NCBI RefSeq assembly: GCF_018139625.1
Contig: NZ_JAGSOH010000074.1
Location: 1-38,827 of the forward strand
Reading direction: 5' to 3'
Origin: Actinospica acidithermotolerans
GTDB taxonomy: Bacteria > Actinomycetota > Actinomycetes > Streptomycetales > Catenulisporaceae
Length of the DNA stretch: 38,827 bases
A program made the position numbers and the translations under genes. The notes beneath the pieces are model-generated. The model saw only the letters and a program-made list of their open reading frames with translations. It was not told where the DNA came from and searched no databases. Below, piece after piece: positions 23,210-31,297 of this stretch (position 1 is its first letter; each line of letters starts with the position of its first letter).

Positions 23210-23281
23210 ACCACGTGCCTGGATTGATGACGAGAAGCCCCCTGCAGTCGGCCGACGACGTGTTCGTGCGGCCTCGACTCG

Positions 23282-23308
23282 TTGACCCGACGCCTCAGCG
23301 GCTAGAGT
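23282..23308 (+). promoter_or_regulatory. Candidate housekeeping promoter of sigR
   Basis: TTGACC (23282-23287) and TAGAGT (23303-23308) are spaced 15 nt (16 if GTTGAC is used). Transcripts from here would only support the short sigR start at 23383 or 23389, like the constitutive p1 promoter in Streptomyces. Confidence 0.45.
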
Positions 23309-23382
23309 CGGGTGGGGTCAAGGTGGTCGGCGCCGTTCGGGAGCGCCGTGGCCTTGTCCTGGACACGGAGGTTGCAGCAGGC

Positions 23383-24066
23383 GTGGGCATGATCGCGGAT
23401 CACGGCCGTCCCGCGGCGTCGGCGGACGTCGAGGACACGCTCGCCGTCGGCGCCGAACCCGAGGCCGCCGCGCTCGACGGGGAGACCCCGGCGGAGCGCG
23501 ACGCGCGGTTCGAGCGGGACGCGATGCCGTACCTCGACGCGCTCTACTCGGCCGCCCTGCGGATGACCCGCAACCCGGCCGACGCCGAAGACCTGGTGCA
23601 GGAGACCTACGCCAAGGCGTACGCGTCCTTCCACCAGTTCCGGCCCGGCACGAACCTCAAGGCCTGGATGTACCGCATCCTGACGAACACCTTCATCAAC
23701 GGCTACCGGAAGAAGCAGCGCGAGCCGCTGTCCGCCGGGACCGACGAGATCGAGGACTGGCAGCTGCACCGCGCCGAGTCGCATACCTCCACCGGGCTGC
23801 GCTCGGCCGAGGTCGAGGCGCTCGACCACCTGCCCGACTCGGACGTCAAGGAGGCGCTGCAGTCCATCGGCGAGGACTTCCGGATGGCGGTGTATCTCGC
23901 GGACGTCGAGGGCTTCCCGTACAAGGAGATCGCGGACATCATGGGTACACCCATCGGCACGGTGATGTCCCGGCTGCACCGGGGACGGCGCCAACTGCGG
24001 GAACTGCTGGCCGACTACGCGGAGCAGAGGGGCTTCGGCGGCGAGAAGAAGGAGACGGTGTCATGA
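23383..24066 (+). CDS. sigR: ECF sigma factor SigR/SigH (thiol-oxidative stress)
   Basis: 227 aa from GTG 23383 with GGAGG 11 nt upstream; ATG 23389 is an alternative. Region 2 ([70 protein letters not shown]) and region 4 ([39 protein letters not shown]) are nearly diagnostic for the SigR/SigH group. SigR directs transcription of thioredoxin, mycothiol and protein quality-control genes during disulfide stress. The frame continues upstream; an in-frame ATG at 23227 would add 54 residues, close to the 55-residue unstable form sigma-R prime of S. coelicolor. The stop overlaps the rsrA ATG (ATGA). Confidence 0.92.
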   Translation: MGMIADHGRPAASADVEDTLAVGAEPEAAALDGETPAERDARFERDAMPYLDALYSAALRMTRNPADAEDLVQETYAKAYASFHQFRPGTNLKAWMYRILTNTFINGYRKKQREPLSAGTDEIEDWQLHRAESHTSTGLRSAEVEALDHLPDSDVKEALQSIGEDFRMAVYLADVEGFPYKEIADIMGTPIGTVMSRLHRGRRQLRELLADYAEQRGFGGEKKETVS

Positions 24067-24383
24067 GCTGCGGCCACCCGCACGACGACTGCGCGTCGGT
24101 GCTCGAACACGTCTATGAGTACATCGATCACGAGATGGCGGACGACGACCTCGCCACCGTGAAGCAGCACCTCGACGACTGCAGCCCCTGCCTCGCCGAA
24201 TACGGTCTCGAGCAGGCGGTGAAGTCGCTGGTGCACCGCTGCTGCTCGGAGGTGGCGCCGGAGGACCTGCGGGCCAAGGTGCTCTCCAAGATCCGCCAGG
24301 TCCAGGCCGGCGCGGTGGCCGAGGCCGACCGCGTCCCGGCCGAGGAGCCGGACGCCGCGAAGCAGAGCCCGGCCCTGTCGTAG
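24063..24383 (+). CDS. rsrA: Redox-sensing zinc anti-sigma factor RsrA
   Basis: 106 aa from ATG 24063, overlapping the sigR stop, so the pair is translationally coupled. Residues C10, H36, C40, C43, C60 and C61 correspond one-to-one, offset by one, to the S. coelicolor RsrA set C11, H37, C41, C44, C61 and C62. The HxxxCxxC zinc anti-sigma motif is QHLDDCSPC. Oxidation forms a disulfide (C10-C43 by analogy), expels zinc and frees SigR. The tail after residue 80 is Ala/Glu-rich and variable. Confidence 0.95.
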   Translation: MSCGHPHDDCASVLEHVYEYIDHEMADDDLATVKQHLDDCSPCLAEYGLEQAVKSLVHRCCSEVAPEDLRAKVLSKIRQVQAGAVAEADRVPAEEPDAAKQSPALS

Positions 24384-24659
24384 CCCCCCGGCGGCGGGTC
24401 CGCCGCGGCCCGGCCGCCGCGCCGGGTACCGGCCGATCATCGCAAGAGCCTGAGTCGCGGGTCCGTGCGGCGCCGTTCGGCGGCGTACCGTGACGCCGGG
24501 GTGACCGAACGTTCACGGCGCGCCGACCAGCGCACTCGACGTTCGCTCGATGAAATGAATTCCTCACGACTACGCCCCCTCGCGGCGCATATCCTCAGTA
24601 GGCTTAGCCGGTAGTCCGATCGGAGGGACCGATCGACGGGGCTGGCGAGGACGGACCGG
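24384..24659. other. Intergenic region between rsrA and HD-GYP gene
   Basis: About 275 bp. It begins with a GC-rich inverted stretch (CGGCGGC/GCCGCGG) right after the rsrA stop that may end the sigR-rsrA transcript. A GAACGTTC core at 24507-24514 and a hairpin near the next gene are the only other structures seen. Confidence 0.4.
24617..24635 (+). promoter_or_regulatory. Stem-loop in the HD-GYP 5' leader
   Basis: CGATCGG-AGGGA-CCGATCG has perfect 7-bp arms and ends 24 nt before the ATG at 24660. The loop carries a GGAGGGA purine stretch. It could be an operator or could sequester a ribosome binding sequence; no function is known. Confidence 0.4.
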
Positions 24660-26420
24660 ATGCCGCAGCGCGCACGGTACTTCTTCTCCGCCGTGATCGC
24701 AGCGGCGGCGATCGTCGGGGCCTGCGTGCTGCCGGAGACCGACTGGGCGCACGTGCCCCGCGCCCCCTTCCTGGTCCTGCTGCTGCTGCAGGTCGTGCTG
24801 AACCTCACCATCAGGCTGCCGGACACCCAGGAGAGCCCGGCCGGGCCGGCCATGGTCTCGGTGCTGCTGGCCGCGATCGTGCTGCTGCCGCCCGGCGCCG
24901 CCGCGCTGACCGGCGCGGTCGGCTCCTCGTGCATGGTGCTGCGGCGCGGCGATCCGCTGCGCGTCGCCTTCGCCTGCGCCGTCGCCTTCCTGGCCGCCGC
25001 GGCCGCGGGCGGGGTCTACCGCGCCGCCGACGGCTACGTCGCGCTGACCGGCTCGGACTTCCCGCGCGCGCTGCTGCCGATAGGCCTCGCCGTGCTGGTG
25101 CTCAGCATGGTCCCGGCCGCGCTGATCGAGGCCTTCCTGGTGCAGGCCGGACGGCAGACGCCGCGGGCCGCGTGGCGCGACTTCGAGCTCAGGATGGTCC
25201 CGCGCAACATCGCCTACGCCCTGGTCGGCCTGCTCACGGCGGTCCTGTGGAGCGTGTCCTACGACGCGCTGGCCGCGATCGTGCTGCTCGGCCCGGTGGT
25301 CGTCACCCGCTGGGCCACGGTGCAGTACGAGGAGCAGCGGATCGCGCACGACGCGATCATCAGGACCCTGGTCCAGGCCGTCGAGATCAAGGACCTCTAC
25401 ACCCGCGGGCACAGCGAGCGGGTCGCCAAGATCAGCGAGATGATCGCCGCCGAGCTGCGGCTGACGCCGGAGCGCGTCGAGGTGCTGCGGTACGCGGCGA
25501 CCCTGCACGACGTGGGCAAGCTCGGCGTGCCGACCCGGCTGCTGCGCAAGACCGAGCGGCTGGACGACGAGGAGTTCGAGGAGATCCGGCTGCACCCCTC
25601 CCGCGGCGTCGAGGTGGTGCGCGACATCGCCTTCCTGGACGAGGCGTACAGCGCGATCCTGCACCACCACGAGCGGATGGACGGGCTCGGCTATCCGAGC
25701 GGCCTGCGCGGTATGAGGATTCCGCCGTTCGCGCGGATCATCGCGGTGGCCGACGCCTTCGACTCGATGACCTCGACCCGCTCCTACCGCGGCGCCCGCG
25801 GCTCCGACGAAGCGCTGACCGAGCTGCGCGCCAACGTGGGCAGCCAGTTCGACCCGGCGATCGTGGACGCGATCGCGGCCGCGCTCTCCCGCGCCGAGCT
25901 CTCCGGCCGCCCGTGGCGCGGCGACGGCACCGCCTGCCCGAACGGCCGCGGCGGCCGGCCGGAGCTCGCCGAGCTGCCGCCCGGGGCCGTCGTCGCCCAG
26001 TTCGACCACGACGACCCCGCGTACCAGTTGCTCGCCGTGGACCTCGAGCTCGCCGAGAAGCCGCAGTCCGACGACTACGCGCCCGGCCCCGATCCCGAGG
26101 CCGAGCCCTCGATAGACGAGCCGGAGTACGCCGACCCGGACTTCGCCGGCCTGGAGTCCGTCGTGCTGGAGTCCGCCGAGCGCGAGTCCGCCGAACCGGC
26201 GTCCGTCGTGCTGGAGTCCGCCGAGCGCGAGTCCGTGGCGGCCGAGGCCGCCGAACCGGAGTCCGCCGACGCCGGGTTCGCCGAGCACGCGGCGCCGCGC
26301 GAGGAGCTGCGCCTCGGCCCTTTTCGCCCCGAGCTGAACCTGCCCGCGCAGGCCAAGCGGGAGGCGAAGGCCGATCTCGACGCCCCGACGAACACGGGCC
26401 CTGAGACGGAGGCTCGATGA
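24660..26420 (+). CDS. Membrane-anchored HD-GYP domain phosphodiesterase/hydrolase
   Basis: 586 aa from ATG 24660. About six hydrophobic segments occupy residues 5-215. The HD-GYP domain (about 230-400) is intact: H251, the HD pair H283-D284 with K286 (LHDVGKLG), the HHHERMDGLGYPSGL motif (335-349), and DAFDSMTSTRSYR. Intact HD-GYP domains usually degrade cyclic di-GMP or related cyclic dinucleotides. After about residue 420 the sequence is acidic and repetitive, with two 15-residue copies of SVVLESAERES type. The stop overlaps the next ATG (ATGA), coupling it to a second HD gene. Confidence 0.9.
   Translation: MPQRARYFFSAVIAAAAIVGACVLPETDWAHVPRAPFLVLLLLQVVLNLTIRLPDTQESPAGPAMVSVLLAAIVLLPPGAAALTGAVGSSCMVLRRGDPLRVAFACAVAFLAAAAAGGVYRAADGYVALTGSDFPRALLPIGLAVLVLSMVPAALIEAFLVQAGRQTPRAAWRDFELRMVPRNIAYALVGLLTAVLWSVSYDALAAIVLLGPVVVTRWATVQYEEQRIAHDAIIRTLVQAVEIKDLYTRGHSERVAKISEMIAAELRLTPERVEVLRYAATLHDVGKLGVPTRLLRKTERLDDEEFEEIRLHPSRGVEVVRDIAFLDEAYSAILHHHERMDGLGYPSGLRGMRIPPFARIIAVADAFDSMTSTRSYRGARGSDEALTELRANVGSQFDPAIVDAIAAALSRAELSGRPWRGDGTACPNGRGGRPELAELPPGAVVAQFDHDDPAYQLLAVDLELAEKPQSDDYAPGPDPEAEPSIDEPEYADPDFAGLESVVLESAERESAEPASVVLESAERESVAAEAAEPESADAGFAEHAAPREELRLGPFRPELNLPAQAKREAKADLDAPTNTGPETEAR
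26156..26235 (+). repeat. In-frame 45-bp period repeat in HD-GYP C-terminus
   Basis: A 35-bp block at 26156-26190 is repeated exactly at 26201-26235 (period 45 bp, 15 codons). It encodes SVVLESAERES within an acidic Ala/Glu/Ser tail; additional degenerate copies surround it. Confidence 0.8.
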
Positions 26421-27859
26421 CCGGCGCCGACCGCTACTTCCGCCGGCCGGGCCCCTTTCCTGAGCAGGCTGGCCCGCGCCCGCAGGCGCGGCACCACGTC
26501 GTCGCCACGCCGGTGCTGCTCGGCTGCCTGCTCGCGGCGGGTGTGCTCGCGGCGGTGCTGAAGCTGTTCGTGCACGGCCCGGTCCAGGTGGCCGACGCCA
26601 TCGCCTTCGGCGCGGTGATCGCGGTCGGCGAGGCGCTGCGGATCACTCTGCCGGGCGGCCGGGACAACGCGCCGCTGGCCGCCACCGCGTCGCTCGGCTA
26701 CGCGCTGACCACCACGATCGGCGGCAAGCCCGCGCTCTGGGGCCCGGTGCAGGTCGTCGTCGTGGTCGCGGTCGCCGCCGTGATCGGCTCGATCCCGCAG
26801 GCGATCGCCGGACGCCCGGCCCCGATCGGGTACCTCGTCCGGCGTATCGGTGTGACCGCGATGATCGCCTGGCTGCTCCGTTCGGTGCTGGCCTCGACCG
26901 TCGTGTCGGCCACGCACACCGAGCGCTTCCTGCTGCTGAGCGCGATGGCGATCCTCGCCCTGCTGATCGACCCCGGGCTCGCGGCCGTGTTCGCGACGTC
27001 CTCCGGGTACTACGCGAACGGCTCGCTGATCGGCCACTCCGAGTACGGCGACTCGTCCTTCGGCCAGGTCAGGCCGCCGCAGCACGCTGCCGTGCCGCGC
27101 AGCATGAAGCGCTTGCTCGGCCGCTGGTTCGAGGAATGCGCGGCCACGGCGCGGGTCTGCCCGGCCGTCGCGGCGCTGTCCGTCGCGACCGCCCTCGCCG
27201 CCGATCCGCTCGGCCTGTGGGTGCTGCCGGTCGCCGCCGTGCCGGTCCTCGTGATGCAGCGGGCGCTGCGCCGCTACTCGGCGATCCGCGCCACCTACCA
27301 GCAGACGATCCGCGCGCTGTCCCGGATGACCGACCTCGCCGGGTACACCGACCCCGGCCACGCCCGCCGCGTGTGCCGGCTGGCCCTCGCCATCGGCCGC
27401 GACCTGGACCTGACCGAGCCGGAACTGCTCGACCTCGAATACGCGGCGCTGCTGCACGACATCGGCCAGCTCTCCCTCGCCGACCCGCTGCCCGGCGGCG
27501 CCACCGTGCTGGCCACGCCGTGGGTCGCGGCCGAGGTGGCGGCTCGCGGCGCGGAGGTCGTCCGGCAGACCGGCGTGCTCGACCGCGTCGCGCGGGTGCT
27601 GGAGGCGCAGCCGCTGTCCTACCGGGCCCAGCTCGCCGTCTCCGAGGCCGCAGTCGGGGACGACGAGGCGGTCGGCGACGAGAGCGAGCGCCGGGCCGCC
27701 GCGATCCTGCGGGTGGCCAACGACTTCGAGGACCTGCGCACCGCCGAGCCAGGACCCGCCGCGCACGTCAGGGCCCTGGCGCGGATGAGACGCGGGATAG
27801 GCGACCCGTACGACCCGCGCGCCGTCGAGTCGCTCACCAGGCTGGTCCCGGCCGAATGA
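26417..27859 (+). CDS. Membrane HD-domain protein, degenerate HD-GYP partner
   Basis: 480 aa from ATG 26417, overlapping the upstream HD-GYP stop by 4 nt. It has the same plan: several membrane segments in residues 30-280, then an HD domain with H315 (GHARRV) and H347-D348 (LLHDIGQLS). The second half of the domain has lost the HHE...DGxGYP block: the matching region reads GVLDRVARVLEAQPLSYRAQ. It may keep a metal site but is probably not a normal HD-GYP enzyme. A partner or regulatory role for the upstream protein is plausible given the coupling. Similar HD-GYP gene pairs occur in actinomycetes, but I know no demonstrated role. Confidence 0.85.
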   Translation: MTGADRYFRRPGPFPEQAGPRPQARHHVVATPVLLGCLLAAGVLAAVLKLFVHGPVQVADAIAFGAVIAVGEALRITLPGGRDNAPLAATASLGYALTTTIGGKPALWGPVQVVVVVAVAAVIGSIPQAIAGRPAPIGYLVRRIGVTAMIAWLLRSVLASTVVSATHTERFLLLSAMAILALLIDPGLAAVFATSSGYYANGSLIGHSEYGDSSFGQVRPPQHAAVPRSMKRLLGRWFEECAATARVCPAVAALSVATALAADPLGLWVLPVAAVPVLVMQRALRRYSAIRATYQQTIRALSRMTDLAGYTDPGHARRVCRLALAIGRDLDLTEPELLDLEYAALLHDIGQLSLADPLPGGATVLATPWVAAEVAARGAEVVRQTGVLDRVARVLEAQPLSYRAQLAVSEAAVGDDEAVGDESERRAAAILRVANDFEDLRTAEPGPAAHVRALARMRRGIGDPYDPRAVESLTRLVPAE

Positions 27860-27910
27860 CGCCGGAGCCGGGTATCCGTGCCGTTCCCCCGGGATTGGTA
27901 GTGTTCAGCC

Positions 27911-28126
27911 ATGAGCGAAGTGGTCCGCGCGGAGATGGTGGCGAACGTCGCCGAGGTGCACGTCGAGGCCGGTGACGAGGTCGGGGCCGGGACCGCGCTG
28001 GTGCTGCTGGAGTCCATGAAGATGGAGATCCCGGTGCTCTGCGAGTTCGGCGGCACGGTGACCGAGGTCCAGGTCGTGCCCGGCGACGTGCTCCAGGAGG
28101 GCGACGTCATCGCCGTTCTCGGCTGA
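27911..28126 (+). CDS. Stand-alone biotinyl/lipoyl attachment domain protein
   Basis: 71 aa from ATG 27911. It is essentially one biotinyl domain, with the modification site K37 in ESMKMEIPV flanked by two half-motifs (EVHVEAGDEVGAGTALVLLE and VTEVQVVPGDVLQEGDVIAVLG). Small proteins of this kind serve as biotin carriers for acyl-CoA carboxylases or transcarboxylases, yet no carboxylase gene is nearby. There is no Shine-Dalgarno sequence; TAGTGT 6 nt before the ATG suggests a leaderless transcript. A biotin-related gene, bsaP-like, follows 11 bp downstream. Confidence 0.93.
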   Translation: MSEVVRAEMVANVAEVHVEAGDEVGAGTALVLLESMKMEIPVLCEFGGTVTEVQVVPGDVLQEGDVIAVLG

Positions 28127-28137
28127 CGCGCGACCCG

Positions 28138-28338
28138 ATGGCCATGACCGACTCCGTCCCCACCGCCCCGTACTGCGGCCACTGCGGCGAGCCCGCGCCG
28201 AGCCCGCATCCGGCCTGCGAAGCGCGCCTGGCGCTCGAGCCGCCGCGCTACTGCGCCCAGTGTCGCAGGCGGCTGATCGTCCAGGTGCTGCCCACCGGCT
28301 ATCGCGCCCGCTGCTCCGCGCACGGCGACCTCGGTTGA
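28138..28338 (+). CDS. bsaP: BsaP-like biotin synthase auxiliary protein (zinc/iron-sulfur ribbon)
   Basis: 66 aa from ATG 28138 (ATG 28144 is an alternative). The protein has YCGHCGEP, then ALEPPRYCAQCRRRLIVQVLPTGYRARCSAHG, with cysteines at 13, 16, 27, 39, 42 and 59. This closely follows the family, first studied in mycobacteria, whose product supports the radical-SAM biotin synthase BioB. It is normally next to bioB; here it sits 11 bp after a biotin carrier domain gene and no bioB is in view. The identification is from memory of the motif EPPRYC..C.RRxxVQVxPTG.xArCSxHG. Confidence 0.75.
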   Translation: MAMTDSVPTAPYCGHCGEPAPSPHPACEARLALEPPRYCAQCRRRLIVQVLPTGYRARCSAHGDLG

Positions 28339-28368
28339 TCTAGCCGCGGCTTCAGACCATCGCCGGGT

Positions 28369-28412
28369 CCGCCCAAGCCCGCGCGCCGGCCCGCCCAACC
28401 CCGCGCGCCGGC
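28369..28412. repeat. 22-bp tandem duplication next to the GNAT stop
   Basis: Units 28369-28390 and 28391-28412 differ at one position; both end in GCGCGCCGGC. The second runs into the reverse stop codon (CTA 28412-28414) of the GNAT gene, in the convergent gap with the BsaP-like gene. Confidence 0.7.
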
Positions 28413-28915
28413 TAAAGCTCCAGCACGTACGCGCGCAGCATGAGGTCCGTGGTCGGCGCCCAGTCCCGCTCCGGGACCCGGGTGAAGCCGAGCCGGCCGT
28501 AGAGCCGATGCGCCGCGACGTGCTGCGGGCCCGTGGAAAGCACGAGACGCGGCGCCCCCGCGAGCTTCGCGCGGTCTATGCACGCGCGCACCAGGGATTC
28601 GCCGACGCCGCGGCCGCGCGCCGGTGCCGCCGTCGCCAGCATCCGGAACTCCGCCTCGGCACCCGTCGCCAGGTCCTGCCACGGCGAGCCGGGCGCGGCG
28701 TAGACGACGGTGCCGAGGAGGTCTTCGGGCTCCTCGGCACCGTCGTCGAACGCGACGAGCAGGGTGGTGGCCGGCGATTCCCAGCGGGCCCGGGCATCGC
28801 GCAGCACCTGCACGTACTCCGGGCCGGCCAGGCCGTCGGCTTCGTACACCTCGGCGGTCAGCGCGCCGATCCGATCCAGCTCTGCTTCCCGCGCCTCGCG
28901 CACCACCAGATCCAT
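28412..28915 (-). CDS. GNAT family N-acetyltransferase
   Basis: 167 aa from ATG 28915 (an ATG at 28936 would add 7 residues). Standard single-domain GNAT: VREAREAELDRIGALTAEVY at the N-terminus, EFRMLATAAPARGRGVGESLVRACID with the acetyl-CoA loop RGRGVG at about 104-109, and VLSTGPQHVAAHRLYGRLGFTRVPERD. The length and the ending DLMLRAYVLEL match the compact actinobacterial type. Substrate is unknown. It stands alone, convergent with the BsaP-like gene and 33 bp downstream of the symporter stop region on the same strand. Confidence 0.92.
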   Translation of the reverse strand: MDLVVREAREAELDRIGALTAEVYEADGLAGPEYVQVLRDARARWESPATTLLVAFDDGAEEPEDLLGTVVYAAPGSPWQDLATGAEAEFRMLATAAPARGRGVGESLVRACIDRAKLAGAPRLVLSTGPQHVAAHRLYGRLGFTRVPERDWAPTTDLMLRAYVLEL

Positions 28916-28948
28916 ACACGCGATCTTACGTGGCAAGGGACGCGCCGC

Positions 28949-30589
28949 TCAGACGGTCTCCGGCTCCGTCGTCACGCTCGCCGTCTGCTCGAGATCGCTG
29001 TCATGGTCGTAATCGGCCGGTGACGTGGCGTCGACCCCGGCCGGCGCCTTGATCGCGCGGAGCACGAGGTTCGACACCACGAGCACGACCAGGTTGACCA
29101 CGAGCGCGGTGACGGCGATGTATGCCTTCTGATGCGTCCACGGGATCAGCGCCACCTGCGAGGCGAAGTGGTGCTGCGTGGCCGAGGACTGCTGCCACGC
29201 GACGACGGTGCCGTACACGATGCCCGCCGCCCAGCCCAGCAGCAGCGCCCAGCGGTGGAAGTAGCGCGTGTACAGGCCGCCGACGATCGCCGGGAAGGTC
29301 TGCAGGATCAGCACGCCGCCGAGCAGTTGGAAGTTGATCGCGCTGGTGGCGTCCAGGCCGAGCACGAAGGCGAGCGCCCCGAACTTGACCAGCAGCGAGA
29401 CCCACTTCGAAACGTTCGTCTGCTGCGAGTCGGTCGCGGCCGGATTGACGAAGTCGACGTAGATGTTGCGGGTGAACAGGTTCGCCGCCGCGATCGACAT
29501 GATCGCCGCCGGGACCAGCGCGCCGATGACGATCGCCGCGAGCGCGATCCCGGCGAACCAGGACGGGAACATCGCGTCGAACAGCGCCGGAACCGCGTGC
29601 TGAGCGTTGCCCCCGAGGCTCTTGCCGGTGAACCCGGCGGCGATCGCCATGTAGCCGAGCAGGGCGACGAAGCCGAGCATCAGCGAGTAGACGGTCAGCG
29701 CGGAGACGTTGCGGCGCACGGTGCTGCGCTGCTTCGTGGCCAGCACGCCGATCTGCGCGTGCGGGTACATGAACAGCGCCATCGCCGAACCGATCGCGAG
29801 CGTGGCGAACGGCAGGGTGCCGCCGTGGGCCAGCAGCGTCGAACCGGCGGGCAGGTGCGTCACCGGGTTCTTGGCCGCGAGCCGGGTGCTCGCCGCGCCG
29901 AAGATGTGCGTCCAGCCGCCGAGGCGGGTCGGGATGTAGATCACTGCGACGAGGATCGTCACGTAGATCAGCAGGTCCTTGACGAACGCGATCATCGCCG
30001 GGGCGCGCAGGCCGGAGGTGTAGGTGAACGCGGCGAGGATGATGAAGGCGACGAACAGCGGCAGGTCCTGGGCGAAGGAGGAGCTGTTCGAGCCGATGCC
30101 CATCACGTACAGCACGGACTGGATGCCGACGAGCTGCAGCGCGATGTACGGCATCGTCGCCACGATCCCGGTGACCGCGATCGCCAGCGACAGCGAGCGG
30201 GAACCGTGCCGGCCCTTCACGAAGTCGGCCGGGGTGACGTACCCGTGCTTACGGGAGACCGACCACAGCCGCGGCAGGAAGATGAACACCAGCGGCCACA
30301 CCAGGATCGTGTATCCGACCGCGAAGAAGCCGAGCGCGCCGCCGGCGAACAGCGCGGCCGGGACCGCGACGAATGTATAGGCGGTGTACAAATCCCCGCC
30401 GATCAGGAACCAGGTGATGAAGCCGCCGAAGGAGCGGCCGCCCAGTCCCCATTCGTGCAGATGCTGCGGAGAGCCGGTGCGCCGCCAGCGCGCGGCGAGG
30501 AAGCCGAGCACGGCGACGAGTACGAACAGCGCCGTGACCACGCCGAGTTCGACGCCGTGCACGCCGGTGGAGGCCGCGAGGTACCTCAT
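28949..30589 (-). CDS. Sodium:solute symporter (SSS family), MctP-like
   Basis: 546 aa from ATG 30589. About thirteen transmembrane helices are expected; the N-terminal part shows GGRSFGGFITWFLIGGDLYTAYTFVAVPAALF, the sodium/substrate region of SSS proteins, and later GALVPAAIMSIAAANLFTRNIYVDF, a conserved SSS motif. Sequence style and the DUF3311 partner resemble the monocarboxylate/acetate permease branch. The start codon overlaps the DUF3311 gene stop (ATGA), so the two are coupled. It ends in an acidic cytoplasmic tail. Substrate (pyruvate, acetate, propionate or similar) is inferred only. Confidence 0.92.
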   Translation of the reverse strand: MRYLAASTGVHGVELGVVTALFVLVAVLGFLAARWRRTGSPQHLHEWGLGGRSFGGFITWFLIGGDLYTAYTFVAVPAALFAGGALGFFAVGYTILVWPLVFIFLPRLWSVSRKHGYVTPADFVKGRHGSRSLSLAIAVTGIVATMPYIALQLVGIQSVLYVMGIGSNSSSFAQDLPLFVAFIILAAFTYTSGLRAPAMIAFVKDLLIYVTILVAVIYIPTRLGGWTHIFGAASTRLAAKNPVTHLPAGSTLLAHGGTLPFATLAIGSAMALFMYPHAQIGVLATKQRSTVRRNVSALTVYSLMLGFVALLGYMAIAAGFTGKSLGGNAQHAVPALFDAMFPSWFAGIALAAIVIGALVPAAIMSIAAANLFTRNIYVDFVNPAATDSQQTNVSKWVSLLVKFGALAFVLGLDATSAINFQLLGGVLILQTFPAIVGGLYTRYFHRWALLLGWAAGIVYGTVVAWQQSSATQHHFASQVALIPWTHQKAYIAVTALVVNLVVLVVSNLVLRAIKAPAGVDATSPADYDHDSDLEQTASVTTEPETV

Positions 30590-30882
30590 GCCCCCGCCTC
30601 CCCGCCGTCGCGCCCGGCCGGCTCGGCGGGTGCGGCGGCGCGGAACTCCTTGCGCCGCCGCTCATCGATCTTCATCGCCCAGTAGGCGGCGACCATCAGG
30701 ATCCCGGTGACGACCACCAGGAGCAGTTGGTACCAGTAGAAGAACGGGAATCCGCCCAGCTTGGGCGTCGCGGTGTTGTACGTCGGCACGGCGATCACGG
30801 CGACCGTCGGCGCCAGGATGCAGAGGGCTGCGAACAGCCGCAGCGGAGTGATCATCCCGGGCGGGGTGGTTCCCCCGGCCAT
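30586..30882 (-). CDS. DUF3311 small membrane protein, symporter partner
   Basis: 98 aa from ATG 30882. A GTG at 30888 would overlap the GGAGG (30888-30892), which instead sits 5 nt before the ATG, so the ATG is chosen. Two membrane helices are visible (LFAALCILAPTVAVIAVPTY and FFYWYQLLLVVVTGILMVAAYWAM) with the DUF3311 core KLGGFPFFYWYQ between them. DUF3311 proteins are regularly encoded directly upstream of SSS transporters and are thought to be an accessory subunit. The stop overlaps the symporter start. Confidence 0.92.
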   Translation of the reverse strand: MAGGTTPPGMITPLRLFAALCILAPTVAVIAVPTYNTATPKLGGFPFFYWYQLLLVVVTGILMVAAYWAMKIDERRRKEFRAAAPAEPAGRDGGEAGA

Positions 30883-30982
30883 GGGCACCTCCAGGAGTGA
30901 GAGCTACATCACAGTGGGTATCTCTTCTGGAGGTTAGTTGCGAATCGGCCGCTTGCCACGGAAGCAGTGCATTTCAATTGGG

Positions 30983-31246
30983 TCACAGCATGCGCACGTG
31001 CCGCACCTTCAACGCGAACAGGCTCAGCACGAGCAGCAGCGTCAGCGCGTTCGGCAGGATCACCGCGAGCGCGGAGACCGCGAAGCCGTAGACCAGCCAG
31101 AACGCGACGCCGAATCCGAACATGGCGAACCAGCCCCAGGAGAAGTCCTGGGTGGACCTGGTGCGGAAGGCCTTGGCCACCTGCGGCAGCCACGCCGCGG
31201 TGGTCATCGAACCGGCCAGCAGGCCGATGAGCATGGCGGTGTTCAC
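30983..31246 (-). CDS. SemiSWEET / PQ-loop small sugar-transporter-like protein
   Basis: 87 aa from GTG 31246, preceded by a long GGAGGAGGGGG purine stretch. Three transmembrane helices form one PQ-loop/MtN3 repeat: LIGLLAGSMTTAAWLPQVAKAFRTRS (PQ at 21-22), DFSWGWFAMFGFGVAFWLVYGF, and VILPNALTLLLVLSLFALKVR with the conserved Asn66. SemiSWEETs work as dimers and let sugars cross the membrane down a gradient. It is transcribed away from a ROK regulator, whose operator lies between the two genes, so sugar-dependent control is plausible. Confidence 0.9.
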   Translation of the reverse strand: MNTAMLIGLLAGSMTTAAWLPQVAKAFRTRSTQDFSWGWFAMFGFGVAFWLVYGFAVSALAVILPNALTLLLVLSLFALKVRHVRML

Positions 31247-31297
31247 GACCGACCCCCTCCTCCACGGTCCCGGGCGGGTGCTCCGGGCCTCGATAAT

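Noticed and set aside
24504-24514. ACCGAACGTTC sequence resembling the paaC operator
   Set aside because: Only one half-site matches; the right arm reads ACGG instead of GGT, and no paa gene is near.
24570-26288. Long minus-strand open frame opposite the HD-GYP gene
   Set aside because: Low-complexity His/Arg/Gly/Asp translation typical of high-GC antisense; the plus strand has the intact HD-GYP motifs.
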